Positions 25,084 to 32,786 of a stretch of DNA of 59,867 nucleotides are shown here, piece by piece. The notes beneath the pieces are model-generated. The model was not told where the DNA came from. It did not search any database and saw nothing but the letters and a program-made list of their open reading frames with translations. A program made the position numbers and the translations under genes. Numbering within the stretch: position 1 is the first letter of the stretch; each line of letters begins with the position of its first letter. This DNA is from Thermoleophilia bacterium UBA6103 (GTDB lineage: Bacteria > Actinomycetota > Thermoleophilia > UBA2241), in contig DIWP01000022.1 in NCBI GenBank assembly GCA_002423545.1, positions 94,087-153,953 of the forward strand, given 5' to 3'.

Positions 25084-25100
25084 CCTGCCGGCGAGGCAGG
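25084..25100 (+). terminator. Short hairpin after the cyclase gene
   Basis: CCTGCC-ggcga-GGCAGG begins 7 bases after the cyclase stop and ends 8 bases before the next ATG. There is no U-run. Its 3' arm contributes the AGGA of the next gene's ribosome site, so it may influence translation of the small gene rather than end transcription. Confidence 0.35.
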
Positions 25101-25107
25101 ATGCATC

Positions 25108-25308
25108 ATGCGCGGAGTCGCCAAGGCCACCACGCTGCGCGAGGTCAAGAAGCTCGACGAGGATCGGCTCGGCTGGGCCATCCGCCTGGTCAAAGAGAGG
25201 AAAGGCGGCGAGCTGAAGGTGCAGTGCGGCGCGTCCACCCCCGGCCTGCTGCTCGCCGGCTACCTGCCCCCCGAAGACCTGGTCGAGGAGCTGTGGCGAT
25301 GGAGGTGA
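25108..25308 (+). CDS. Small protein of unknown function
   Basis: This 66-residue frame begins MRGVAKATTLREVKKLDEDR and ends LPPEDLVEELWRWR. It is charged and predicted mostly helical, with no family I recognise. The start has AGGA about 8 bases upstream, and it follows the diguanylate cyclase by 31 bases on the same strand. A second tiny frame (ATG at 25299, stop at 25355, ending AREAALENLLT) overlaps its end and could be the shifted C-terminus of a longer ancestor. Coding status is plausible but unproven. Confidence 0.4.
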   Translation: MRGVAKATTLREVKKLDEDRLGWAIRLVKERKGGELKVQCGASTPGLLLAGYLPPEDLVEELWRWR

Positions 25309-25357
25309 TGGTCCGCGAGGCCCGCGAGGCGGCCTTGGAGAACCTGCTCACGTAGGC

Positions 25358-25398
25358 CCCCTCGAGGACGCCGGGCGCGATCGTCATTCGTCGAGGGG
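25358..25398. terminator. Inverted repeat between convergent genes
   Basis: CCCCTCGA (25358-25365) and TCGAGGGG (25391-25398) form perfect 8-base arms around a 25-base loop. They lie where plus-strand transcription from the cyclase region meets minus-strand transcription of the lipoprotein gene. A bidirectional terminator is the simplest guess. The loop is long and there is no U-run. Confidence 0.35.
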
Positions 25399-25442
25399 AC
25401 CCGGCAGAACATCACCGCCAAGCCGGCGGCGGGCCGACCCTC

Positions 25443-26837
25443 TCACTCGAAGGCCAGCACCGTCCCGTCGAACTGGGCGGTGTAGAGGGTGCCGTCCTCG
25501 GCGATGCACGGCGGCGTCAGGTTGTTCGAGTTGTGGTCGGGCAGCCAGGGCTTGCCCGAGTCGTAGAGCCACTTCTGCTTGCCCTGCGGGGTGATGCAGT
25601 ACAGCTTGCCGCTCGAGGTGGCGGCGTACAGCAGGCCGTCCTTGCCGATGGGCGGGCTGTAGACGAACGGGCAGTCGTTGGTGGCGGTCTGGAAGTCCCA
25701 GACGACCTTGCCGTCGGGACGGAGGGCGATCACCTTGAAGGCCGACGTGCCGGCGTAGAGCGTGCCGTCGGCGGCGATCGTCGGGGTCATGGTGGCGAAG
25801 CTCTTGCACGTGTGCGACCAGAGCACCTTGGTGCCGTCGGGAGTGACGGCGTACAGGCTGCCGTGCTCCGGGATCTTGTAGTTAGGGATCTGGGCCCCGG
25901 TCTTGTCGATGCCAGGCATCACCTGCGCGCCGGCGTAGAGCGTGCCGTCCTGACCGATCGACGGGCTCTGGAGGCAGTTCACCCACGGGTACATCTCGTC
26001 GTAGGAGGGCAGCTCGCCCTCCGGCCACATGTCCCAGAGTCGCCGGCCGTCGGGGCTGAAGGCGTAGAGGACGAGCGGCGCGCCGCCGCAGTACAGCGTG
26101 CCATCCTCGCCGATCGACGGGGAGTGGATGTTGTCGCTCACCTCGGCCGTCCAGAGCTCCTGGCCGTCCGCTGAGAGGGCGACCAGCGTGCCGCCCTCGC
26201 TGCCCGCGTAGATGGTGCCGTCGTCGGCGACCACGGGTGCGTCGGCCGGCGTCGGCATGCCGTAGCTCCAGACGTCCGTGCCGTCGGCGTCGACGCAGAA
26301 GACCTGCTTGCCGGCGCTCACGATCACCGTCCCGTCGGCGCGAGCGAACGCGTGCTGGCGGCTTTCGCCGCTGGTCGCGCGGGACCAGGCCGGCTTTCCT
26401 GTCCGCGGATCGAAGACGGCCAGCTTCTTCTTGCCGCCGAAGACCACCCGGCCGGCCGCGTCGAGCACGGTGAAGCCGGTCGACTCGCAGCCGAGCGTGC
26501 TCTTCCAGGCGATCTTCTTCGCGCCCGGACCGGACACCGGCGAGAGGCCGTTCAGACAGCAGTCGCGGTAGGTGGTCGGCCAGACGAGGTCGGCGGCCGG
26601 TTCGGGAGACGGAGCCGGTGAAGCGCTTGCCCCGTCTGCGGGCGTCGCGGTCGCCGAGCCGGCCGGCGTACCGCCGGCCTCGCCGGCGTCGCTCTGCTCG
26701 CCGCCACAGCCGCCCAGCACAGCACCCCCGGCAAAGGCGAGCACGAGCGCCGCCAGGACGGACGGCACGGCCAGTCGCAGCCTGCCGCCGACCCATCCGG
26801 CGCTCCCGTCTGTCGTCGCTGCTCTGCGGCCGCTCAT
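25443..26837 (-). CDS. PQQ-like beta-propeller lipoprotein
   Basis: The protein has 464 residues. A signal peptide ends in a lipobox (VLGGC, about residue 44), then a Thr/Ala/Pro-rich linker of 45 residues. A propeller of about eight blades follows with repeats such as DGTIYAGSEGGTLVALSADG, DGTLYCGGAPLVLYAFSPDG and DGLLYAATSSGKLYCITPQG. This resembles PQQ-enzyme/BamB-like folds used for protein contacts rather than catalysis; the quinoprotein catalytic residues are not evident. Paired Cys (DCCLNG, LGCES) may form disulfides. The ATG at 26837 has GGGAGG six bases upstream. It is a single gene between convergent and divergent neighbours. Confidence 0.82.
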   Translation of the reverse strand: MSGRRAATTDGSAGWVGGRLRLAVPSVLAALVLAFAGGAVLGGCGGEQSDAGEAGGTPAGSATATPADGASASPAPSPEPAADLVWPTTYRDCCLNGLSPVSGPGAKKIAWKSTLGCESTGFTVLDAAGRVVFGGKKKLAVFDPRTGKPAWSRATSGESRQHAFARADGTVIVSAGKQVFCVDADGTDVWSYGMPTPADAPVVADDGTIYAGSEGGTLVALSADGQELWTAEVSDNIHSPSIGEDGTLYCGGAPLVLYAFSPDGRRLWDMWPEGELPSYDEMYPWVNCLQSPSIGQDGTLYAGAQVMPGIDKTGAQIPNYKIPEHGSLYAVTPDGTKVLWSHTCKSFATMTPTIAADGTLYAGTSAFKVIALRPDGKVVWDFQTATNDCPFVYSPPIGKDGLLYAATSSGKLYCITPQGKQKWLYDSGKPWLPDHNSNNLTPPCIAEDGTLYTAQFDGTVLAFE

Positions 26838-27244
26838 CGTGTGCCTCCCGCGCGTCCAGCCGGTCCCTCTGCGGTCTCTCTTCGTCTACGTTCCATATCG
26901 AGTGCCCAAGCCCCAGACTTGAGCCGACACTCCGCTCAGGTACCATCGGTCACGGCCCGGACGCCGCGTCTCGACGGGCTCGCGGCCCGGACGCACGCTT
27001 CACGACCGCCCATCGCCCCAGACAGGTGTACGCGTCACTGATACGAAAGTCGTAGGTAGCAGGGACTTGCCGTGCGCCATGGTGCGTGTAGGATTCGTCC
27101 ATACTTCGATACCGGTCGCCGGGACAGGACACCTCGGTGAGCGACCGCCGTACACAGGCGTTCCAGCGTGCGGAACCCCGGCAGGATCTCGCCGCGAGAC
27201 CTCTCTCAGTGCACCGCCCACCAGCCTTTCCACGGGGGGAAGCT
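26838..27244 (+). promoter_or_regulatory. Divergent intergenic region with candidate promoter and palindrome
   Basis: No gene is supported in these 407 bases. On the plus strand TTGCCG (27067-27072), a 16-base spacer and TAGGAT (27089-27094) make a fair promoter, giving a long leader of about 150 bases before the aminotransferase. Just upstream, TACGA-aag-TCGTA (27042-27054) is a perfect inverted repeat and a possible operator, perhaps for the Lrp-type regulator encoded downstream. The ATG itself has a strong GGGGGGAAG ribosome site. Confidence 0.4.
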
Positions 27245-28630
27245 ATGACCGAGTACGGCCGGCCCAGCGTGAAGACTCCGCTTCCGGGCCCAGAGAGCAG
27301 TCGCCTCATGCAGCGCGGCGACACCACGATGCTCGGCGTGTCGCTGATCGGTGAGCATCCGCCGAACCACTTCGTCTCGCGCTATCGCGACGGGTGGTTC
27401 CTCGAAGACGTCGACGGCAACCGCTACATCGACTGGATCACCGGCTGGGCCAGCAGTCCGCTGGGCGGCAACCATCCGGAGCTCGTCGCGGCCGCCCACA
27501 CCGCCCTGCGGGAGTACGGCACCGAGTGCCTCAGCGCCCTGCGCACCTGGCACCACTACGAGTTCGCCGAGAAGATGAACCAGATCGCCCCGGCGCCGCT
27601 CAGCAAGGTCGTCTACGACACCACCGGCAGCGAGGTCGTCGAGAACGCCGTGCGCATCATGCGCGAGGCGGCCGGACCCGGCCGCCCGTTCGTCATCACC
27701 TTCCTGGGCAGCTTCCACGGCGGCAACTACGGCACCGGCGCCATGGGGCCGCACAACGCCCACTACAACCACTTCATCGAGCCGTTCATGAGCGGCTGGA
27801 TCAACGTCCCCTTCCCCACCTGCTACCGCTGCCCATACCACCTGCAGTATCCCCAGTGCGACATCGCCTGCCTCGACTACATCGAGGAGATGATCCTGCA
27901 GTACAAGGCGACGCCGGAGACCATCGCCGGCGTCAACGTGGAGTTCATCCAGGGCGAGAACGGCATCCAGATCCCGCCGGCCGAGTGGCCCGGGAAGCTC
28001 GCCGACCTGTGCAAGAAGTACGACTGGATCCTCTACAACGACGAGGTCCAGGAGGGCGTGGGCCGCACCGGCAAGTGGTTCTCGATCGAGCACTATCCCG
28101 GTGTCGAGGCCGAGCTGCTGAGCCTCGGTAAGGGCATCAGCGGCGGGCTCATTCCATTCGCCTGTACGCTCGGCGCCGACCGCATGAGCGAGCCGGCCGG
28201 CGAGCTCTACACCGGCGGCACCTTCGCCGGCTCGCCGGTGGGCTGCATGGTGGCGCTCAAGCTCATCGAGATCATGGAGCGCGACAAGGTACTCGACAAC
28301 GTATCCGAGATCGAGAGGGTCGCCAAGGCGAAGTTCGGGGCCATGCGAGACAAGTACGAGATCGTCGGCGACGTGCGCGTGCTGGGCGCCTACATGGCCG
28401 TCGAGTTCGTCGAGGACAAGGACACGAAGAAACCGGGGCACGAGCTCTGCCGCGAGGTCGTCTACGCCCTCGAGCGGCTGGGCGTGGTGCCCATCTACGA
28501 GCCGGCGTTCAACTGGTTCCGGCCCACGCCGGCGCTCAACCAGCCGCCGGAGCTGTTCGCGCACGGCTGCGACCTCGTGGAAGAGGCCGTGGTCGAGGTG
28601 AGCAAGAAGTACGGTAAGGGCATGGCCTGA
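27245..28630 (+). CDS. Class-III PLP-dependent aminotransferase
   Basis: The 461-residue enzyme belongs to the ornithine/GABA/omega-amino-acid aminotransferase family. Visible are WFLEDVDGNRYIDWITGW, the PLP-phosphate segment TTGSEVVENAVRI, FHGGNYGTGA, the cofactor Asp in LYNDEVQEGVGRTG, and the Schiff-base Lys in LSLGKGISGG. TGGTFAGSPVGC binds the other-subunit phosphate. A Cys-rich loop TCYRCPYHLQYPQCDIACLD (CxxC, then CxxxC) recalls subfamilies annotated as aspartate or 4-aminobutyrate aminotransferases. The substrate is undetermined. The start fits a GGGGGGAAG ribosome site. Downstream genes suggest a role in arginine, agmatine or omega-amino acid use. Confidence 0.9.
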   Translation: MTEYGRPSVKTPLPGPESSRLMQRGDTTMLGVSLIGEHPPNHFVSRYRDGWFLEDVDGNRYIDWITGWASSPLGGNHPELVAAAHTALREYGTECLSALRTWHHYEFAEKMNQIAPAPLSKVVYDTTGSEVVENAVRIMREAAGPGRPFVITFLGSFHGGNYGTGAMGPHNAHYNHFIEPFMSGWINVPFPTCYRCPYHLQYPQCDIACLDYIEEMILQYKATPETIAGVNVEFIQGENGIQIPPAEWPGKLADLCKKYDWILYNDEVQEGVGRTGKWFSIEHYPGVEAELLSLGKGISGGLIPFACTLGADRMSEPAGELYTGGTFAGSPVGCMVALKLIEIMERDKVLDNVSEIERVAKAKFGAMRDKYEIVGDVRVLGAYMAVEFVEDKDTKKPGHELCREVVYALERLGVVPIYEPAFNWFRPTPALNQPPELFAHGCDLVEEAVVEVSKKYGKGMA

Positions 28631-28656
28631 GCGAGGGTACGAGGGGGCAGACAAGT

Positions 28657-29169
28657 ATGCGCAGACGCGAACCGGACGAGACCGACCGCCGCATCATCGG
28701 CCACCTGCAGGAAGACGGTCGGCGACCCTACACCACGATCGCCAGGGACCTCGGCCTCAGCGAGGCGGGCGTGCGGCAGCGCGTCGCCCGCCTCATCCGC
28801 ACCAAGGTCATCCAGATCGTCGCCGTCAGCGACCCGCTCGACCTCGGCTACATGCGCGCCGAGGTCCTGCTGCAGGTGGAAGGCGACCGCATGACGCAGG
28901 TCGCCGAGGCCCTGGCGGCGATGCCCCAGGTCGACTTCGTCGCCCTCTGCGCCGGCCCCCACGACATCAGCGCCAACCTGGTCTGTCGCGACCAGGAGGA
29001 GCTGCTCGATCTGCTCGTCCATCGCGTACGCGAGATCCCCGGCGTGCGTCACACCGAGACCTCGGTGTACCTCAAGGTCGCCAAGGACTCCTACGAGTGG
29101 TCGCCGCTGGAGCATCCGCCGGCCGGCGCCGCCCACGCCGCCACACCATCGACCGAGGACGCTTCATGA
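28657..29169 (+). CDS. Lrp/AsnC-family transcriptional regulator
   Basis: The 170-residue protein has an N-terminal winged helix-turn-helix (ETDRRIIGHLQEDGRRPYTT, then LGLSEAGVRQRVARLIRTKVI). A RAM/AsnC ligand-binding domain occupies about 60-150 (YMRAEVLLQVEGDRMTQVAE, FVALCAGPHDISANLV). Such proteins form octamers and sense amino acids or related metabolites. It lies 26 bases after the aminotransferase gene, and its TGA overlaps the ATG of the ureohydrolase (ATGA). It is therefore likely the local regulator of this three-gene unit. A Pro/Ala-rich tail of 20 residues is probably disordered. Confidence 0.9.
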   Translation: MRRREPDETDRRIIGHLQEDGRRPYTTIARDLGLSEAGVRQRVARLIRTKVIQIVAVSDPLDLGYMRAEVLLQVEGDRMTQVAEALAAMPQVDFVALCAGPHDISANLVCRDQEELLDLLVHRVREIPGVRHTETSVYLKVAKDSYEWSPLEHPPAGAAHAATPSTEDAS

Positions 29170-30107
29170 CCTTCTCCGAACTGCCCTTCAACGGCATCGC
29201 CACGTTCTTGAAGTGCCCGTACGTCACGGGGCCGACCACGGCCGACGGCGACGTGGCCGTCTTCGGCATCCCCATGGACGCCGCCACAGTCGCCCGTTCC
29301 GGCGCCCGGCACGGCCCGCGGGCGCTGCGCGAGGTCTCGACGTGGTACGCGTATATCGGCGGCCGCGGCGAGGCCAGCTACGACGGCGAGGCGCAGGCAA
29401 CGGTGCTCGACGGCGTGCGCTTCGTCGACGCCGGCGACGTCTCCATCCCGCCGCTCACGTCGGTCGAGGACTACCACGCCGTCGTCATCGAGAAGGTGCG
29501 CGCCATCCTGGCCGCCGGGCTCTTCCCACTGGCCATGGGCGGCGACCACTCGGTCACCTACCCGCTGCTCAAGGGCGTCCACCAGGCGCGCGGCGGCAAG
29601 CCGTTCCACCTCGTGCAGTTCGATACTCACATGGACTACTGGGACGAGGAGATCGGCCAGAAGTACAGCCACGCCAGCCCCATCATCCGCTCCCACGAGC
29701 AGGGCCTCATCGACGGCCTCACGCAGTACGGCATCCGCGGGCTGCACAACGTCAGCGACAACATCGAGCTGGCCCAGAGCCGCGGCGCCCACGTCTTCTG
29801 GTGCGAGGCGGCGGCCGGGACGCCGCCCGACGAGCTGGTGGCGCACATCGCACCCGGCACCGACGTGTACATCACCTTCGACATCGACGCCCTCGACCCG
29901 GCCATAGCGCCCGGCACCGGCACCCCCGAGCCGGGCGGCTTCACCTACTACGAGGCCAAAGCCATCCTGCGCGCCGTGGCCGCCCGCGCCAACGTCATCG
30001 GCATGGACATGGTGGAAGTGAGCCCGCCGTTCGACCCCTCGCAGCTCACGTCGGTGCACGCCGTGCGGCTCATGCTCGACACGGTCGGGGCGGTCTTCGC
30101 GGAGTAG
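29166..30107 (+). CDS. Agmatinase-family (ureohydrolase) enzyme
   Basis: The 313-residue manganese hydrolase shows the three family signatures: MGGDHSVTYPLL, FDTHMDYWDE (usually DAHxD, here Thr replaces Ala) and TFDIDALDPAIAPGTGTPEPGG. All Mn-ligand His and Asp residues are present. The family splits guanidino compounds (agmatine, guanidinobutyrate, guanidinopropionate, proclavaminate or guanidine itself) to urea plus an amine. Which one cannot be read here. Translation is coupled to the Lrp gene by an ATGA overlap. With the aminotransferase two genes upstream, a path from a guanidino amine to an amino acid and then an oxo acid is plausible. Confidence 0.9.
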   Translation: MTFSELPFNGIATFLKCPYVTGPTTADGDVAVFGIPMDAATVARSGARHGPRALREVSTWYAYIGGRGEASYDGEAQATVLDGVRFVDAGDVSIPPLTSVEDYHAVVIEKVRAILAAGLFPLAMGGDHSVTYPLLKGVHQARGGKPFHLVQFDTHMDYWDEEIGQKYSHASPIIRSHEQGLIDGLTQYGIRGLHNVSDNIELAQSRGAHVFWCEAAAGTPPDELVAHIAPGTDVYITFDIDALDPAIAPGTGTPEPGGFTYYEAKAILRAVAARANVIGMDMVEVSPPFDPSQLTSVHAVRLMLDTVGAVFAE

Positions 30108-30118
30108 CGGGACTGGGA

Positions 30119-30187
30119 CCGGCGCGCCGGCCGGATCTGCTCGTCCGCCGGCGCTGCGTCACGGTGCCGGCTGCCGCCCAAGGCGGC
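30119..30187. terminator. Inverted repeats between convergent ureohydrolase and defence remnants
   Basis: CCGGCGCGCCGG at 30119-30130 is a perfect palindrome 11 bases after the ureohydrolase stop, and GCCGCC-caa-GGCGGC at 30173-30187 is a compact hairpin. Both can form on either strand. They probably end the plus-strand operon, again without a U-run. Confidence 0.45.
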
Positions 30188-30236
30188 GGCTGCTGCGCCG
30201 GGCCCCCCAGCCACCGCACCGCGCTCGCGGCGGGTG

Positions 30237-30745
30237 CTACGCCGCCCACTCCTCGCTGAGCGCTTCGGCCTGCTGGAGCACCAGGACGGTAGCCTGCTCC
30301 TGCTTGTCGGGTGAGTAGCCGTACTTGCGCAGGAGGCGCTTGACCATGACGCGCATCTTGGCGCGAGCGCTCTCGCGCAGCGACCAGTCGATGGTGGCGT
30401 TGCGCTTGACCGTCGCGACCAGCTCCTGGGCGATCGCCTTGAGCGTGTCGTCGCCGAGCACGGCCACGGCGCTGTCGTTGGTACCGAGCGCGTCGTAGAA
30501 GGCCAGCTCGTCGTCGCTGAGACCGAGTTGCTCGCCGCGCTTGTGCGCCTCGCGCAGCTCGCGCGCCAGCTTGATGAGCTCGTCGATCACCTCGACCGTC
30601 GTGAGCGCCCGCAGGTTGTACTGCCGGATGGCCTGCTCGAGCATCTCCGAGAAGCTGCGCTGCTCGACGACGTTGCGGCGGAAGCGCGCCTTGATCTCGT
30701 CGTTGAGCAGCTTGCGCAGCAGCTCGACGGCGAGGTTCTTGGATC
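30237..30745 (-). pseudogene. Type I restriction HsdR C-terminal remnant
   Basis: About 168 codons, from KNLAVELLRKLLNDEIKARF through RSFSEMLEQAIRQYN, LGLSDDELAFYDALG and TIDWSLRESARAKMRVMVKR to the natural stop, match the C-terminal (DUF3387-type) helical domain of type I restriction subunit R. That domain normally follows about 800 residues of nuclease and helicase. The frame continues upstream only as Arg/Pro-rich non-coding sequence, so nuclease, motor and start are all missing. No hsdM or hsdS is nearby. It is the stump of a deleted restriction system beside the abiE remnants. Confidence 0.85.
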
Positions 30746-30814
30746 GCCGCCTGCGTTGCGCGCTGACCCGCCGGGGCGTGGAGTTCGCGGCAGCCCGCGG
30801 AGAATGTCGGTGTC

Positions 30815-31693
30815 TCAGCCGGCGACGAAGGAGTCGAGTCGCTCGCGAAGACCCATCACGCAGCGATCGAAATCGGGCAGTGGTCGCACCAGAGCCGCGA
30901 GGCTCGTCGTCCACTGTCGCGTGGCGCCCTCCATCACCGCCGCCGGGAAGAAGTCGTCGGCAGACGCGTACTCGACCGCCCGCACAACGCACTTCTCCGG
31001 GAGGATCCGGCGGACCGCTTCCGCCCGTACCATATGCGCTTGGGAATCGACACAGAGCCGCCAGAGGTCGTACTAGTCCCGGGCGCAGTCGCGCAGCCAC
31101 TTGCCTTCGGCCGCCCGCCTCTGTGCCTGCAGGATCGTGCGCAGCTTCTCAGCCGCGATCTCCTCAAGTGAGTAGCAGCGAAGCTCCGCCGCGACGGCTT
31201 CCTGATACCCGTGCAGCAGAGGACGATCGGCGATCGGCAGGAGAACCGGCTCGTCCACCGTGATCTCCAGCTTGATGCTGCAGAGAGGCATCGGATGCCA
31301 CGGGAACTTCACACCGATGCGGAATGCCTCCTGCCCGCCGGGGTGGGCCTTCTTGCCCTGCAGCCGAGAGGCACTCACCTCGAACGGCCCCTGCTCGAGG
31401 AGTCGTGCAAGAACCTCATCCCCGGCAGTCGTGACCTCAGACAACAGCGCATCGCCGCGCGGACCGTCGGTTGCCGTGAAGTCCAAGTCGACCGAGAAAC
31501 GATAGTCTCCGAAGTAGGCCTTCTTGAGCGCCGTACCGCCCTTGAAGACGAGCATGCCGTTGAGAGACGGACGGGAGTACAGCGCCGCCAGGATGTGCCC
31601 CAGCGCGTAGTCTCGTTCCACGACGTCCATAGGCACTCGGAGCCGACGCTGCTCCTCGATCAGGCGCCGGCGCAGTGGGGGGCAGCAGTTCAC
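30815..31693 (-). pseudogene. AbiEii-type nucleotidyltransferase toxin gene with in-frame TAG
   Basis: The gene begins with a GTG overlapping the AbiEi stop (GTGA). The N-terminal 206 residues contain the nucleotidyltransferase core MLVFKGGTALKKAYFG and RFSVDLDF, then IKLEITVDEPV and SLEEIAAEKLRTILQAQRR. It then meets TAG (31073-31075) inside what should be RDxYDLW; the same frame goes on at once with YDLWRLC and stays open for 85 more codons (EYASADDFFPA, LPDFDRCV). The intact length would be 292 residues, normal for AbiEii. A single TTG-to-TAG change explains it. The catalytic core survives in the truncated product, so partial activity cannot be excluded. Confidence 0.85.
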
Positions 31694-32541
31694 TCACCTG
31701 AGGCTCCGGCGCCGAGGTTGACGATGAGCTTCCACCGCCGATCGTGCTCTCCGCGACGTACGCGGCCGGGATCGAGCAGGCTGTAGGAGCCGGCGGGCGC
31801 CTCAAGCAGAGGCATGAGTGGCGCAATTTCGACGCCTGCGTGCTCCAAACTCCACCCGAGTCTCTTGATCACGGCGGTGGACCCATGCGCCAGCGCGTAC
31901 TCGACGAGCTTCTCGACATCAAGCGAGGCAACGGATCTCTCAAGCATGGCCAGACCCTCGCTGATGCCGCCGAAGTGACGTGGCATCGCGAACGTGTCGA
32001 GCACCGTCCGCTCGCGATCCGTGATCGAGAACTGGAATCGATCGTCCGCCCACGCCCGTTGAAGCCCGATCCTGTAGCGAGCCTCCGTCAGCGTGAAGAA
32101 CCGGCACTCTATCCCGGCCACATGCCATGAGTGTCTGCCGCCGGGCTTGCCTCCCGACCGCATGCTCGGCGTGACCACCTTGCGCGGCGTCAGTGCGGTG
32201 ACGACCACCGGCACCTGGTCAGTGAGGTCATGGAAGGCCAGAGCGGACCAGAGGCCGATCGCTGAGGGATTGACGACGGCCGTGGCGAGAACGAATGGAG
32301 GCACGTCGACGCCACCGGGGAGCCGACCGGTGCCCGCGTACAGCCCGCGCTTCAGGCGGATCAACCAGCCTGCATCCCTGAGCAGCTTGAGGAGATAAGG
32401 CACCTGGCTGGGGGGCACACCCGGTGGCGCGTGCCTCACCGCGTCTTCGGTCCTGAAGACGAGCAGGCCCGCGTGCGCCAGCGCCGCAGCTAGATCGACA
32501 CCGGCAGAACGTCCGTAGCTGCCCTGTTCCAGCTCGTCCAT
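31690..32541 (-). CDS. AbiEi-type antitoxin and transcriptional autoregulator
   Basis: The 283-residue protein has an N-terminal winged-helix region (GLLVFRTEDAVRHA, VPYLLKLLRDAGWLIRLKRG, LYAG) typical of AbiEi antitoxins. A larger AbiEi C-terminal domain follows (VLATAVVNPSAIGLWSALAF, DRERTVLDTFAMPRHFGG, VEYALAHGSTAVIKRLGW). In type IV abortive-infection systems AbiEi represses its own promoter and counteracts the nucleotidyltransferase AbiEii. The ATG at 32541 has no ribosome site but sits 7 bases after a TAGAAT, fitting a leaderless mRNA. The stop overlaps the toxin GTG. This gene is intact although its partner is not. Confidence 0.88.
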   Translation of the reverse strand: MDELEQGSYGRSAGVDLAAALAHAGLLVFRTEDAVRHAPPGVPPSQVPYLLKLLRDAGWLIRLKRGLYAGTGRLPGGVDVPPFVLATAVVNPSAIGLWSALAFHDLTDQVPVVVTALTPRKVVTPSMRSGGKPGGRHSWHVAGIECRFFTLTEARYRIGLQRAWADDRFQFSITDRERTVLDTFAMPRHFGGISEGLAMLERSVASLDVEKLVEYALAHGSTAVIKRLGWSLEHAGVEIAPLMPLLEAPAGSYSLLDPGRVRRGEHDRRWKLIVNLGAGASGE

Positions 32542-32600
32542 GTGTGCGATTCTACTGCGATATTTTGTGATTGACAAACTTACGCAGTACTTTCGCACAC
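32542..32600 (-). promoter_or_regulatory. abiE promoter flanked by symmetric 18-base operator arms
   Basis: The minus-strand promoter is TTGTCA (32572-32577), a 17-base spacer and TAGAAT (32549-32554), ending 7 bases before the AbiEi ATG. Two inverted arms surround it: GTGTGCGA-nnn-TACTGCG at 32542-32559 and its complement at 32583-32600, matching in 15 of 18 positions and separated by 23 bases. The centres are 41 bases apart, close to four helical turns. One arm covers the -10, the other lies just upstream of the -35. AbiEi proteins are known to bind paired inverted repeats for cooperative autorepression. Confidence 0.75.
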
Positions 32601-32786
32601 GGCGAAGAGGAACCCGACCCGCCGTCGAAGTACACCGTGGATAGACGGCACGGCGACCAACGATGGGCCGGCAAGGACACAGGCGATGGCTGAGCAGCAA
32701 CAGCGACGGCCACCGCGCCACGGCCACCGCCGATCCGTACGGAACGCCTTGACGATGTCCACCCCGACGGCTCTTCAACGTCACCT
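32601..32786. other. Intergenic stretch without recognisable gene
   Basis: These bases separate the divergent abiE and Phd/HicA-like units. The only open frame (60 codons, minus strand, 32580-32762) is Cys/Arg-rich, lacks a ribosome site and runs over the abiE operator, so I do not call it. I see no terminal repeats or transposase motifs. Confidence 0.5.

Noticed and set aside
23520..25238. Minus-strand frame of 572 codons opposite the diguanylate cyclase
   Set aside because: Gln/Arg/Glu/Ala-rich antisense frame. The plus strand carries intact 7TM, PAS and GGDEF motifs.
27206..28654. Minus-strand frame of 482 codons opposite the aminotransferase
   Set aside because: Antisense of a gene with full PLP-enzyme motifs; Leu/His/Val-rich with no recognisable fold.
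31073..31075. TAG recoding (for example pyrrolysine) in AbiEii
   Set aside because: TAG ends other genes normally here (rplV) and nothing in the window suggests recoding. A point change from Leu TTG is simpler.
32571..32600. Plus-strand promoter from the perfect TTGACA at 32571-32576
   Set aside because: No -10-like hexamer follows at 16-18 bases on the plus strand. The site reads better as the minus-strand TTGTCA -35 of abiE.
32580..32762. 60-codon minus-strand frame between the two toxin-antitoxin units
   Set aside because: No ribosome site, odd Cys/Arg composition, and it overlaps the abiE operator.
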